A DNA stretch of 64,000 nucleotides, taken from an uncultured Allobosea sp. GTDB lineage: Bacteria > Pseudomonadota > Alphaproteobacteria > Rhizobiales > Beijerinckiaceae. Numbering within the stretch: position 1 is the first letter of the stretch; each line of letters opens with the position of its first letter. The translations under genes were made by a program, and so were the position numbers. The notes beneath the pieces were generated by a model. That model saw only the letters and a list, made by a program, of their open reading frames with translations. It ran no database searches and was not told where the DNA came from. The stretch is from NCBI RefSeq assembly GCF_945957345.1, contig NZ_CAMFKW010000026.1:1-64000 (forward strand). Reading direction: 5' to 3'. Shown here piece after piece: positions 24,345 through 33,634 of the stretch.

Positions 24345-25250
24345 TTACACCAATTGCGCGAACTCACGCTGAATGCCTGCTATAAAGTCCTGAGCAGGAC
24401 CCGAGAGGTGGGTATTTTGCGTCGTCACCAAGCTGAAACTGACCTCGATACGCGGATCGAGCGATTTGAAGCAGACTGCCGGGTCGCGCACAGCGGCTGC
24501 AGTGAACGGATCGACGATAGCCAAGCCGCCCCCAGCAGCCACCAGCGAACAGGCGATCAGGGAAAGTGGGGTCTCCGGGCCGAGTTGACGACGGACGCCT
24601 TGTGACAGGAAGAAGGCATCAATCCGGGTGCGCAACTGCGTGGCGCGCGCGATCGAAACGAACGGATTCCCTTCGAAATCGGACGGGGCGAGCATCTGAT
24701 TGCCGGCCAACGGATGCGCGGCCGGCACCACTGCGACCGCCGAGACACCAGCAAGCTCCTCGCGCCGCAGACGTGGATGGTCGAAAGGCGAATCGACGAA
24801 GCCGATGTCGCAGCGGCCACTCGAAACCAATTCGATGGTCGCCTCTGACGAATTTCCGATCAGTTCGATGTCGAGATCGGGGCGCTGGGCGAGAAAGCGC
24901 CCGATGAAGCGCGGCAAGAGATCGACATAGAGGGCGGGCAGAGAGGCCACCCTCAGCGTCCCGCGGCTGCGGCGCCTGAGGCCGGCCGCGGACTGGTCGA
25001 TCTGCTCGAGGCCAATGAAATAGCGCTCCACGTCCTGAAACAGTGCTGCGGCGTCCGCGGTTGCGCGCAGGCGGCCGCCTGCGCGCCGTTCGAAGAGGGT
25101 GACGCCGATCCGCGCTTCAAGGTCGCGGATCAATCGGCTGACGGCCGGCTGCGAGATCCGCATGGCAGCGGCCGCCGTGGTGATCCCCCCTGAGACCATA
25201 ACGGCCCGGAAAGCCTCGATCTGCCGCTGATTGAGCATGCGCAAACCCAT
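24345..25250 (-). CDS. LysR-family regulator of the opine-like operon (OccR/NocR-like)
   Basis: A 301-residue regulator whose N-terminus, MLNQRQIEAFRAVMVSGGIT TA-type with MRISQPAVSRLIRDLEARIG, matches OccR/NocR and other regulators of opine and arginine catabolism. The effector domain begins GTLRVASLPALYVDLLPRFI. It is divergent from the binding-protein gene at 25353, with a 102-bp AT-rich gap that should contain the operator. Its position argues that the ligand is the substrate or a product of the operon. Confidence 0.87.
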   Translation of the reverse strand: MGLRMLNQRQIEAFRAVMVSGGITTAAAAMRISQPAVSRLIRDLEARIGVTLFERRAGGRLRATADAAALFQDVERYFIGLEQIDQSAAGLRRRSRGTLRVASLPALYVDLLPRFIGRFLAQRPDLDIELIGNSSEATIELVSSGRCDIGFVDSPFDHPRLRREELAGVSAVAVVPAAHPLAGNQMLAPSDFEGNPFVSIARATQLRTRIDAFFLSQGVRRQLGPETPLSLIACSLVAAGGGLAIVDPFTAAAVRDPAVCFKSLDPRIEVSFSLVTTQNTHLSGPAQDFIAGIQREFAQLV

Positions 25251-25352
25251 AACATTGGATTCTTAGCCAAAGCCCGAATTATATTTGACCAGCTTCAGCC
25301 TGACTGAGAACCTCGCAGAAAATAAAGCCAAATCCAACAAGAGGGGATCAAA

Positions 25353-26393
25353 ATGAAGGTCAGAGGACTGCTTCTCGCAGCAGCTGCTGCATGCGTGACC
25401 CATGCCATTCCCGCATCGGCTCAAGACAAGACGCTTTACATCGCCGGATCAGGCGGATCGATGGAAAAGGCGATCCGCAGCGAGGTCTTTCCGCCCTTCG
25501 CCGCCAAGCACGGCGTGAAGCTGGAATACATCGCCGGTAACTCGACCGATGTCCTCGCCAAGCTCCAGGCCCAGAAGGGCAGCCAGCAGATCGATGTCGC
25601 CATCATTGACGACGGTCCGATGGCGCAGGCCGCGGCGCTCGGCTTCTGCCGGCCGCTCGATCTCGGGCCGGTTGTCAACGATCTTTATGACATCGCCCGC
25701 TTTCCGGATGGCAAGTCGCTGGCCTTCGCCCTGCTCGGCGCCGGCTTCGTCTATAGCAAGGAGGCCTTCGCCAAGCACAACTGGCCGGCACCGACCTCCT
25801 GGAACGATCTGTCCGACCCGAAATTCAAGGGCATGATCGTTATTCCGCCGCTGAACAACACCTATGGCGTTATCACCCTAGTGCAGGTCGCCAAGGCGAA
25901 TGGCGGCGGCGAGAAGAATGTCGATCCGGGCTTTGCTGCCTTCAAAAACAAGATCGGCCCGAACGTCCTTGCCTACGAACCTTCGCCTGGCAAGATGACC
26001 GAGCTCCTACAGAGCGGGCAGGCGGCGCTCGCCGTCTGGGGATCGAGCCGCGCCAAGGCGCTAGCCGACAGCGGCTTCGCTTCAGAATTCGTCTATCCGA
26101 AGGAGGGCGGCGTGGTCATAGGCGTCGGCATCTGTCCGGTCGCAGGCGGCAAGGAGAGCCCGCTGGCGCAGCAGTTCATCGCGCATCTGCTCTCGCCTGA
26201 CATGCAGGTGGCCATGTCGAAGGCCTCCGGCCTTGCGCCGGTCAACAAGAAGGCCGTGCTGCCGCCGGAGAATCAGGCCGGCATGCCCTACGGCCCGGAG
26301 CAGGTCGCGCAACTCAAGACCATCGACTGGGTCGAGATCAACCGCCAGCGCGACGACTGGAACAAGCGCTGGGTTCGCGAGATCGAGCGCTGA
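25353..26393 (+). CDS. ABC transporter substrate-binding protein (PotD-like, family 1)
   Basis: A 346-residue periplasmic protein with a signal peptide (MKVRGLLLAAAAACVTHAIP, cleaved near PASAQ). The mature part reads LYIAGSGGSMEKAIRSEVFP, VDVAIIDDGPMAQA-type loops, and VWGSSRAKALADSGFASEFV. This is the fold used for polyamines, opines or iron complexes (PotD/AfuA-like). It is the first gene of an eight-gene plus-strand operon whose ATPase and permeases are at 30635-33365. The ligand cannot be read from sequence; the enzymes behind it suggest an amino-acid derivative. Confidence 0.88.
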   Translation: MKVRGLLLAAAAACVTHAIPASAQDKTLYIAGSGGSMEKAIRSEVFPPFAAKHGVKLEYIAGNSTDVLAKLQAQKGSQQIDVAIIDDGPMAQAAALGFCRPLDLGPVVNDLYDIARFPDGKSLAFALLGAGFVYSKEAFAKHNWPAPTSWNDLSDPKFKGMIVIPPLNNTYGVITLVQVAKANGGGEKNVDPGFAAFKNKIGPNVLAYEPSPGKMTELLQSGQAALAVWGSSRAKALADSGFASEFVYPKEGGVVIGVGICPVAGGKESPLAQQFIAHLLSPDMQVAMSKASGLAPVNKKAVLPPENQAGMPYGPEQVAQLKTIDWVEINRQRDDWNKRWVREIER

Positions 26394-26481
26394 GCAGCAC
26401 TTGACATCACGCCGGCTCGTCAAGGCGGGCCGGCGCCTTCAGAAGCCACGTGCCTCGGCGGGCGCGTCGGGGAGCCTTGCC

Positions 26482-27600
26482 GTGACATCCGACTATGATA
26501 TCGCTGTGATCGGCGGCGGCCTGGTGGGCACTGCGATCGCCTACGGCCTGGCTAAGGCCGGCCAGCGCGTCGCTCTGCTGGACGAGGACGACCGGGCCAG
26601 GCGCGCCTCGGTTGCGAATTTCTCGCTGATCTGGGTCCAGACCAAGGGCCTCGGCATGCCGGAATACGCCGACTGGTCGCGCGGCGCCGCCGATCTTTGG
26701 CCGCAGTTCCGGGACGAGATCGCAGCGCTGACCGAGATCGATCTCGCCTTCACCCGGCCGGGCGGATTCCACCTGTGCCTGTCGGATGCGGAGGTCGAGG
26801 CGCGGAGCTCCCATCTGTCCCGGATCAACGCCCAGCCGGGCATGACGCCGCTCCCCTACGAAATTCTCGGCCATAACGCGGTGCGCGAGATGCTGCCGGA
26901 CATCGGACCGGAGGTCGTCGGAGCCAGCTACTGCCCGCTCGACGGCCAGTGCAATTCGATGCGACTGTTCTGGGGTCTGCACACGGCCTTCTACCGCTCC
27001 GGCGGCCATTATCGCAGCCGCCATCGCGTCCAGTCGCTTGCCGCCAGGGACGGAGGTTTCATCGCCACGACCGAGTCCGGCGCGATCTCCGCCGGCAAGG
27101 TGGTGATCGCCGCCGGCAACGACAGCCGCCGGCTCGGCGCGATGGTCGGCATTGACGCCCAGGTCCGCCCGCAGCGTGGCCAGGTGCTGGTCACCGAGCG
27201 CATGAAGCCCTTCCTGCACTATCCGACCATCACGGTGCGCCAGGCAGACGAAGGCTCGGTAATGCTGGGCGACGCCATCGAGGAGGGCGACACCAGCCTC
27301 GCTGTCGGAACCGATGTCCTGGCCAAGATGGCCGACCGCGCCCGCCGGATGTTCCCGGGGCTCGCCAACGTCAATGTCGTGCGGACCTGGGCAGCCCAGC
27401 GGGTCATGACCCGCGACGGATGCCCGATCTACGACGAATCCCGCAGCCATCCCGGCGCCTTCGTCGCCAATTGTCACAGCGGCGTAACGCTGGCGCCGCG
27501 CCATGCCCTGACGCTCGCGCCGCTGATTGCAGGCTCGCATGTCGCGGCCGAACTGCCCGCCTTCGGAACGGAGAGATTTGATGTTTCGACGGTTTACTGA
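26482..27600 (+). CDS. FAD-dependent D-amino-acid-oxidase-like subunit (HcnC/OoxB-like)
   Basis: A 372-residue DAO-family flavoprotein, with IAVIGGGLVGTAIAYGLAKA at the N-terminus and GDAIEEGDTSLAVGTDVLAK plus a C-terminal NCHSGVTLAPRHALTLAPLI contact. The start is a GTG at 26482 with GGGGAG seven bases upstream; longer frames run into the binding-protein gene. In HcnABC, octopine oxidase and hydroxyproline dehydrogenase, this subunit removes two electrons from the alpha-carbon-nitrogen bond and works with a [2Fe-2S] protein and a second flavoprotein, which are the next two genes. The [2Fe-2S] gene overlaps its 3' end by 20 bases. Confidence 0.88.
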   Translation: MTSDYDIAVIGGGLVGTAIAYGLAKAGQRVALLDEDDRARRASVANFSLIWVQTKGLGMPEYADWSRGAADLWPQFRDEIAALTEIDLAFTRPGGFHLCLSDAEVEARSSHLSRINAQPGMTPLPYEILGHNAVREMLPDIGPEVVGASYCPLDGQCNSMRLFWGLHTAFYRSGGHYRSRHRVQSLAARDGGFIATTESGAISAGKVVIAAGNDSRRLGAMVGIDAQVRPQRGQVLVTERMKPFLHYPTITVRQADEGSVMLGDAIEEGDTSLAVGTDVLAKMADRARRMFPGLANVNVVRTWAAQRVMTRDGCPIYDESRSHPGAFVANCHSGVTLAPRHALTLAPLIAGSHVAAELPAFGTERFDVSTVY

Positions 27601-27877
27601 TCGCGAGCAATCCAACGTGACCATTTTGGTTGATGGTCGCCCGATCGTGGCGAAGGCGACGGACTCGGTCGCGGCCGCCATGTTCGCCGCAGGCATCGCC
27701 GCCTGCCGAACCACTGCCGTCGAAGACCGTCCGCGCGGCCCCTATTGCATGATGGGTGTCTGCTTCGACTGCCTCGCGGTGGTCGATGGCATCGGCAGCC
27801 GGCAGGGCTGCATGACGCGGGTCCGAGACGGCATGGTCGTCGAAACCCAGAAAGGCCGGCGGGAAATCGGACGATGA
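27581..27877 (+). CDS. [2Fe-2S] subunit of the amine dehydrogenase (HcnA-like)
   Basis: A 98-residue protein of the HcnA/SoxA-N-terminal type: MFRRFTDREQSNVTILVDGR, SVAAAMFAAGIAACRTTAVE, then the cluster-binding GPYCMMGVCFDCLAVVDG and a fourth Cys in SRQGCMTRVRDGM. It is a short ferredoxin-fold electron carrier between the two flavoprotein subunits. The ATG lies within the previous gene and its stop overlaps the next start (ATGA), so the three subunits are translationally coupled. Confidence 0.9.
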   Translation: MFRRFTDREQSNVTILVDGRPIVAKATDSVAAAMFAAGIAACRTTAVEDRPRGPYCMMGVCFDCLAVVDGIGSRQGCMTRVRDGMVVETQKGRREIGR

Positions 27878-29295
27878 TCGACAAGGCTCTTCCCGATTCC
27901 TGCGATCTCGCGGTCATCGGCGCCGGCCCATCCGGCATGGCCGCGGCGGCAACGGCCGCCGCCCTCGGCCTGTCCACGGTTCTGCTCGATGAGCAGCCGG
28001 CTCCGGGCGGCCAGATTTATCGTGGCATCACCGAGACGGCCGCTGCGACGCGCGCCGCGCTCGGGGCCGATTACCGCCGTGGCGAAGCGCTCGTCGAAGC
28101 GCTCGTCGCCAGCAAGACCAAGTATAGCCCCGGCAGCTCCGTCTTCGACGTCTCGCCCTCCGGCGAAATTGCGTTCCTCGCTGGCGGGCGCACGCATCTT
28201 CTCGCGGCAAAGCGCATCCTCGCCGCAACCGGCGGGCAGGAACGGCCCTTTCCCATCGAGGGCTGGACGCTGCCCGGCGTCATGACCGCGGGCGCCGCGC
28301 AGACCTTGCTCAAGCAGGCCGATCTCGTGCCGTCAGGCCGTGTCGTGCTCGCGGGCTCCGGCCCTCTGCTCTGGTTGCTGGCTGCGCAGATCCTGCGCGC
28401 CGGCGGCACGATCTCGACGATCCTTGACACGACGCCGAAAGCCAACTGGCGCGCCGCTCTGCCGCATCTGCCGCGCTTCCTCGCTTCCCCCTATGCCGCC
28501 AAGGGGCTGGCGCTGCTGGCGCGGGTCCGGCTCTCGGTGAAGGTGGTCTCCGGAGTGACCTTCCTGCGGGCCTCGGGCGGGGAGCGCCTGCGCGAGGTCA
28601 CTTATCGCTGCGGCAGCGCGGAGGTGACGGTCGCAGCCGATGCCCTGCTGCTGCATCAGGGCGTAGTGCCGAGCCTGCACATGCCCGACACGCTCGGCTG
28701 CAGGATCCTCTGGAACGGGGAGCAGCGCGCCTTCCAGCCGGAAGCTGACGAGTGGGGCGCGACCTCTGTCGCGCATGCCGCCATCGCCGGCGACGGGGCA
28801 GGCATCGGCGGGGCGCGCTCCGCTGCGCGGCGCGGGCGCCTCGCGGCCTGGGATGCCGCGCATCGCCTCGGCCGAATTGACCGCGCGGAGCGCGATCGGC
28901 TGGCCTCGGATGATCTGGCAGCGCTGCAGCGCGATCTCGCGGCACGGCGTTTCCTGGATGTGCTCTACGAGCCGGCCGCAGCGTTCCGGGCACCCACCGG
29001 CGACACGATCGTTTGCCGCTGCGAGGAGGTGCGGGCCTCGAAGATCGAGGCGGCGATCGCGCAGGGTATCCTGGGTCCCAACCAGCTGAAGTTCTTCATG
29101 CGCTGCGGCATGGGGCCCTGCCAGGGCCGTCTCTGCGGCCTGAGCGTGACCGAGATGTTCGCGCAGGCGCGGGGCGTCTCGCCGGCCGAGATCGGCCATT
29201 ATCGCCTGCGGACACCGATCAAGCCCGTGACCGTCGCGGAGATGGCCTCCCTGCCGTTCGGCGAACATGCCGACAAAGCCGTCGTGAGGTTGTGA
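27874..29295 (+). CDS. FAD/NAD(P)-binding subunit with C-terminal BFD-like [2Fe-2S] domain (HcnB/OoxA-like)
   Basis: A 473-residue flavoprotein. The first Rossmann motif is LAVIGAGPSGMAAAATAAAL near residue 11 and a second nucleotide site VVLAGSGPLLWLLAAQILRA lies near residue 155. The C-terminal 80 residues carry a BFD-like cluster domain, IVCRCEEVRASKIEAAIAQG then KFFMRCGMGPCQGRLCGLSV, with four cysteines. It is the subunit A of octopine/nopaline oxidase and HcnB type. Together with the two preceding genes it should form a membrane-linked heterotrimeric dehydrogenase. Confidence 0.9.
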   Translation: MIDKALPDSCDLAVIGAGPSGMAAAATAAALGLSTVLLDEQPAPGGQIYRGITETAAATRAALGADYRRGEALVEALVASKTKYSPGSSVFDVSPSGEIAFLAGGRTHLLAAKRILAATGGQERPFPIEGWTLPGVMTAGAAQTLLKQADLVPSGRVVLAGSGPLLWLLAAQILRAGGTISTILDTTPKANWRAALPHLPRFLASPYAAKGLALLARVRLSVKVVSGVTFLRASGGERLREVTYRCGSAEVTVAADALLLHQGVVPSLHMPDTLGCRILWNGEQRAFQPEADEWGATSVAHAAIAGDGAGIGGARSAARRGRLAAWDAAHRLGRIDRAERDRLASDDLAALQRDLAARRFLDVLYEPAAAFRAPTGDTIVCRCEEVRASKIEAAIAQGILGPNQLKFFMRCGMGPCQGRLCGLSVTEMFAQARGVSPAEIGHYRLRTPIKPVTVAEMASLPFGEHADKAVVRL

Positions 29296-29297
29296 CG

Positions 29298-30638
29298 ATG
29301 AATGTTGCCCCCCTGATCGTGAACGGCGCTGCCGACATCTCCTGGCTGCATACGGGATACTTCGAGGATGCCCCCGTGCTGGCCGATCCGGCGATCGCGC
29401 GCCTGATCGCCCTGGAAGAGACGCGCCAGCGCGAGTCTGTCGAACTGGTCGCTTCGGAGAATTTCGTCAGCCGGGCCGTCCTCGCAGCGCAGGGCTCGGC
29501 CTTCACCAACAAGACGGTGGTCGGGTATCCCGGAAGGCGCTTCCATGCCGGTGCGGAATGGGCCGACGAGTTGGAGCGGTTGGCGATCGAGCGGGCCTGC
29601 GCGGCGTTCTCGTGCCGCTTCGCCAATGTCCAGCCGCATTCCGGCATCCAGGCCAATCTCGCGGTGTTCCGGGCGCTGCTCTCGCCGGGAGACGGCGTCC
29701 TCTCGATGTCCGGCCAGGCCGGCGGGCATTTCAGCCATGGCGGCGGATCCAATCTCAGCGGCTCGATGGCGCAGGCGAGCTTCTACGGCGTCGAGCGCAA
29801 GAACGGCCTGATCGACTATGAGGAGGTCCGCAGCCTCTCGAACGCCCATAAGCCGAAGCTGATCGTCGCGGGCGGAGCAGCCTATCCGCGCGCCATCGAC
29901 TTTGCGGCCCTGCGCACCATCGCCGACGAGGTCGGCGCGAAGCTGCTGGTCGATATCGCGCATTTCGCCGGTCTCGTGGTCGCCAGCGCGCATCCGCACC
30001 CCTTCCCCTTCGCCGACATCGTCACGACGACGACCTACAAATCCCTGCGCGGCGCACGCGGCGGGCTGATCCTGACCAATGACGAAGACATCGCGGTCGC
30101 GCTGGAAAAGGCCCTGTCTCCCGGCGTCCAGGGCAGCCCCCTGCTGCATGCGATCGCCGCCAAGGCCGTCTGCCTCGGCGAAGTTCTACGGCCGGAATTC
30201 TCCGCCTATGGCCGGGCCGTGCTGGAGAATGCCCGCGCCTTCGCTGAGGAACTCCAGGCGTTGGGTATCCCGGTCTCGACCGGCGGCACCGACACGCCGC
30301 TGGTCATCGCCGATCTGCGGTCGCTGGGCCTGCGCGGGCAGGCGATGGTCGAGAGCCTCGACCGCGCCGGCATCACCTGCAATCGCTGCGAGATCCCCTT
30401 CGACGAGACGGATCCGGCGCAGACATCCGGGCTGCGCTTCGGATTGTCCGCCTGCACGACGCGCGGCCTCGAGACTGAGGGCTCCCGTCAGGTTGCGCGC
30501 TGGATCGCCGAAATCCTCCACGGCCACGCCTCCGGCGACAAGGCCATGGCAACTCGCGAGGCGGAGATAAAACTCCGCGCGGCCGCCTTGATGGCGCCGC
30601 TGCCGCTCTACCCCGAAACAGGCGGGGACGGCCGATGA
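29298..30638 (+). CDS. SHMT-family PLP enzyme with altered active-site residues
   Basis: A 446-residue member of the serine hydroxymethyltransferase family. SVELVASENFVSRAVLAAQG, VQPHSGIQANLAVF and the PLP-lysine region TTTTYKSLRGARGGLI are recognisable. Three positions differ from housekeeping GlyA: the His before the PLP lysine (HK) is Tyr, and the Tyr-Tyr of the YPGKRYYGG motif is Phe-His here (YPGRRFHAG). These residues shape substrate and folate chemistry, so a different substrate such as an alpha-substituted serine or another beta-hydroxy amino acid is plausible. It follows the dehydrogenase by 2 bp and overlaps the ABC ATPase start. Confidence 0.85.
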   Translation: MNVAPLIVNGAADISWLHTGYFEDAPVLADPAIARLIALEETRQRESVELVASENFVSRAVLAAQGSAFTNKTVVGYPGRRFHAGAEWADELERLAIERACAAFSCRFANVQPHSGIQANLAVFRALLSPGDGVLSMSGQAGGHFSHGGGSNLSGSMAQASFYGVERKNGLIDYEEVRSLSNAHKPKLIVAGGAAYPRAIDFAALRTIADEVGAKLLVDIAHFAGLVVASAHPHPFPFADIVTTTTYKSLRGARGGLILTNDEDIAVALEKALSPGVQGSPLLHAIAAKAVCLGEVLRPEFSAYGRAVLENARAFAEELQALGIPVSTGGTDTPLVIADLRSLGLRGQAMVESLDRAGITCNRCEIPFDETDPAQTSGLRFGLSACTTRGLETEGSRQVARWIAEILHGHASGDKAMATREAEIKLRAAALMAPLPLYPETGGDGR

Positions 30639-31681
30639 GCTATCTGCGGATCGAGCAGCTCACAAAGGAATTCGGCAGCTACAGGGCCGTCGAGGGGCTG
30701 ACGCTGACGATCGAGAAGGGCGAATTCGTCTCCCTGCTCGGCCCATCGGGTTGCGGGAAGACCACGACGCTCCAGATGATCGCCGGCTTCGTCGAGCCCA
30801 GCGCCGGCAGCGTCGTGCTCGGCGGCAAGGACCTGCTCGCCGTGCCGCCCTATAAACGCGGCCTCGGCATCGTCTTTCAAAGCTATGCGCTGTTCCCGCA
30901 TATGACGGCAGCGGAGAACGTCGCCTTCGGCCTGGAGATGGCGGGCGTCGGCCGCGACGAAAGGCGGCGCAGGGCCGGCGACATGCTCGAACTGGTCGGG
31001 CTCAGCGGCTTCGCCGACCGGTTCCCGCGCCGGATGTCGGGCGGGCAGCAACAGCGCGTCGCCCTCGCACGCGCGCTGGTCATCCGGCCGAGCATCCTCC
31101 TGCTCGACGAACCCCTGTCCAATCTCGATGCCAAGCTGCGCGAGGGCATGCAGGTGGAACTGCGGCAGATCCAGCGCCAGCTCGGCACCACGACGGTGCT
31201 CGTCACCCATGATCAGGCCGAGGCGATGGCGCTGTCGGACCGGATCGTCGTGATGAACAAGGGCCGCGCCGAGCAAGTCGGGCCGCCGGAAGAGACCTAT
31301 GAACGGCCCGCTTCGGCCTTCGTCTCGGATTTCCTCGGCCGCACGAACACCTTGACGGCGCAGGTCGATGGCGAGGGTACGGTCCGGCTGAGGGGCGTCG
31401 CGATCCCGATGGCGAAGCTCGCGCCGGGGCCGGTCTCGCTTTCGGTCAGGCCCGAAAAGGTCGGCTTCACGGAAGCGGGCGCTGGCTTCGTCAACGCCGT
31501 CGTGACGGCGAAGGTCTTCCAGGGGACGCACTGGCTCTATCAGCTCGAGACGCCTGACGGGGCGGTCGTTGTCATCCGCCAGAACGATGGCAGCGGCGGC
31601 CCCGCCGAAGGCGCGTCGGTCGGCCTGCGCTGGGCAGTCGAGCATTGTCTGGTCGAGCCCGAGCGGCGGAGCGCCCCATGA
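30635..31681 (+). CDS. ABC transporter ATP-binding protein (PotA-like)
   Basis: A 348-residue ATPase. Walker A is GPSGCGKTTTLQM near residue 37, the signature is MSGGQQQRVALARALVIRPS, Walker B is ILLLDEPLSNLDA and the switch is LVTHDQAEAMALSD. The C-terminal 100 residues form the TOBE domain (VSLSVRPEKVGFTEAGAGFV) of the spermidine/putrescine/iron importer class. It powers uptake of the compound bound by the product of 25353. ATGA overlaps link it to both neighbours. Confidence 0.93.
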   Translation: MSYLRIEQLTKEFGSYRAVEGLTLTIEKGEFVSLLGPSGCGKTTTLQMIAGFVEPSAGSVVLGGKDLLAVPPYKRGLGIVFQSYALFPHMTAAENVAFGLEMAGVGRDERRRRAGDMLELVGLSGFADRFPRRMSGGQQQRVALARALVIRPSILLLDEPLSNLDAKLREGMQVELRQIQRQLGTTTVLVTHDQAEAMALSDRIVVMNKGRAEQVGPPEETYERPASAFVSDFLGRTNTLTAQVDGEGTVRLRGVAIPMAKLAPGPVSLSVRPEKVGFTEAGAGFVNAVVTAKVFQGTHWLYQLETPDGAVVVIRQNDGSGGPAEGASVGLRWAVEHCLVEPERRSAP

Positions 31682-32562
31682 GCGCAGCGGTTTCCGGAGA
31701 CGGGCGTTCGCGAAACTGGGCGCCCTATCTGCTCAGCGGCCCGGCGCTCCTGCTCTTCATCGGCGTCGTGGTCGCTCCGATTGCGATGACGGCCCTGCTG
31801 TCCTTCCAGAGCTGGGACCGGGTCAAGGGCATCGGCGACGTGCTGGTGCTCGCTCACTGGCGCGAGGTGCTGTCGGATGGATACTTTGCCGAGATGTTCT
31901 TGCGGACCTTGCGGCTTTCGGTGATCGTCACGGTTCTGACCGCGGTCATCGGCGCCCCGGAAGCCTATATCCTTCACCGCATGACGTCGCGCTGGAAGGG
32001 CGTCTGCCTGCTCGTGATCCTGGGGCCGCTGCTGATCTCGGTGGTCGCGCGTACGCTCGGCTGGGCCCTGCTGTTCGGCGGCGCCAACGGCGTGGTCAAC
32101 CAGGCGCTGATCAAGCTCGGGATCATTTCCGCTCCGCTGCCATTCATGTTCACGGAAACCGGCGTCGCGATCGCTCTCGCCCATGTGCTGATGCCCTTCA
32201 TGGTGCTCGCCGTTTCCGCCTCACTGCAGAAGGTCGATCCCAAGATCGAGCATGCCGCCGCGTCGCTGGGCGCGCGGCCGGCGACGGTCGTCTTCAGGAT
32301 CGTGCTGCCGCAGGTAATGCCGGGCCTACTTTCGGGCGCCATCATCGTCTTCGCGTTGGCCGCGAGCTCCTTTGCGACCCCGGCTATCATCGGCGGTCGC
32401 AGGCTGAAGGTCGCCTCGACGCTGATCTATGACGAATTCCTGAACTCGCTGAACTGGCCGCTAGGCGCGGTGATCGCGATGATTCTGCTGCTGGCGCTCG
32501 TCGCCATCGTCGCCGGCAGCAACCGCATCGTCGAGCGCCGCTATGCCGAGGCCTTCTCATGA
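31678..32562 (+). CDS. ABC transporter permease (PotB-like)
   Basis: A 294-residue inner-membrane protein with six predicted helices: first hydrophobic segment YLLSGPALLLFIGVVVAPIA, and the EAA loop EHAAASLGARPATVVFRIVL near residue 198. It pairs with the next permease to form the channel. The start at 31678 overlaps the ATPase stop by 4 bases. Confidence 0.9.
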   Translation: MSAAVSGDGRSRNWAPYLLSGPALLLFIGVVVAPIAMTALLSFQSWDRVKGIGDVLVLAHWREVLSDGYFAEMFLRTLRLSVIVTVLTAVIGAPEAYILHRMTSRWKGVCLLVILGPLLISVVARTLGWALLFGGANGVVNQALIKLGIISAPLPFMFTETGVAIALAHVLMPFMVLAVSASLQKVDPKIEHAAASLGARPATVVFRIVLPQVMPGLLSGAIIVFALAASSFATPAIIGGRRLKVASTLIYDEFLNSLNWPLGAVIAMILLLALVAIVAGSNRIVERRYAEAFS

Positions 32563-33365
32563 GCCGCAACGGCCGGCTCGCCTTGGCGTTTCACTGCGCC
32601 TTCCTGATCTTCATGCTCGCGCCGATCCTTGTCGTCTGCGTGGTGGCCTTCACGCCCGAAGGCTATCTCAGCCTGCCGGTGAACGGGCTCTCGCTGCGCT
32701 GGTTCAGGGCGATCGCAGACTATCCGGAGTTCCTGCGCGCCGGCTGGACGAGCCTGTCCCTCGGCCTTATGTCAGCGACGATTGTACTCGTCTTCGCCGT
32801 GCCGGCGGCGCTCTCGATCGCGCGCCATCGTTTCCCCGGCCGCGACGCCATGGCGACGCTGTTCCTTTCCCCGCTGATGATCCCTCATGCGGTTCTCGGC
32901 ATCGCCTTCCTGCGCTTTTTCACCCAGATCGGGCTAGCCGGAAGCATGACCGGCCTCGTTCTTGCGCATCTGGTCATCGTCCTGCCCTTCGCGCTTCGGC
33001 TGACCCTGGCCTCCGCGATGGGGCTGGACCCACGCATCGAACAGGCCGCCATCTCCCTCGGAGCGACACGGTGGCGCGTTTTCCGGCGCGTGACCTGGCC
33101 GCTGATCCTGCCCGGCGTCGTCAGCGGCTGGGCGTTGGCCTTCATCCAGTCCTTCGACGAGGTGACGATGACGGTCTTTATCGCGACGCCGGGAACCGAA
33201 ACCTTGCCGGTGCGGACCTTCCTCTACATCCAGGACAACATCGATCCGCTGGTCGCATCTGTTTCGGCCTGTGTCATCGGCCTGACGATCGCGATGCTGA
33301 TCGTCATGGACAGGCTGTTCGGACTGGAGCGTCTCCTGCTGGGACGCGATGACGATCAACGTTGA
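32559..33365 (+). CDS. ABC transporter permease (PotC-like)
   Basis: A 268-residue permease with six helices. The N-terminal segment is LALAFHCAFLIFMLAPILVV, and the EAA motif is EQAAISLGATRWRVFRRVTW near residue 160, followed by LPGVVSGWALAFIQSFDEVT, typical of PotC. It is last in the operon; no clear terminator was seen in the 180 bp before the tRNA gene. Confidence 0.9.
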   Translation: MSRNGRLALAFHCAFLIFMLAPILVVCVVAFTPEGYLSLPVNGLSLRWFRAIADYPEFLRAGWTSLSLGLMSATIVLVFAVPAALSIARHRFPGRDAMATLFLSPLMIPHAVLGIAFLRFFTQIGLAGSMTGLVLAHLVIVLPFALRLTLASAMGLDPRIEQAAISLGATRWRVFRRVTWPLILPGVVSGWALAFIQSFDEVTMTVFIATPGTETLPVRTFLYIQDNIDPLVASVSACVIGLTIAMLIVMDRLFGLERLLLGRDDDQR

Positions 33366-33544
33366 ATGTCGGCTTCCGGCGCATACTCCAAGGTCAGCTT
33401 ATGGCGCCAGGCAGAAGAGCATTGCTCAATGCACGACGCGTGCATCACCATCCAAAACCGTTACGGGCGGTCGAGAGTGTTGGGGCGGAGGTCGCCTGCA
33501 AGGTATAATTTATCAATCCATACAATTAGTTAGGATCGACATAA

Positions 33545-33634
33545 TGGCGGACAGGGCGGGATTCGAACCCGCGATACGGTTTCCCGTATACACACTTTCC
33601 AGGCGTGCGCCTTCAACCACTCGGCCACCTGTCC
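33545..33634 (-). tRNA. tRNA-Ser (GGA)
   Basis: A 90-nt class II tRNA including an encoded CCA. The acceptor stem GGACAGG pairs with CCTGTCC; the anticodon loop reads CTGGAAA, with anticodon GGA. The long variable arm (stem ATACGG/CCGTAT) and the T-loop GGTTCGAATCC are all present. It decodes UCC/UCU. It is intact; no island attaches here although tRNA-Ser genes are frequent integration sites. Confidence 0.96.

Noticed and set aside
26407-27714. 435-codon minus-strand frame
   Set aside because: Antisense to the DAO-like dehydrogenase gene with no motif of its own.
33545-33634. tRNA-Ser as attachment site of the nearby element
   Set aside because: The tRNA is complete and no partial tRNA repeat is visible near the element; the serine recombinase lies next to the comM break instead.
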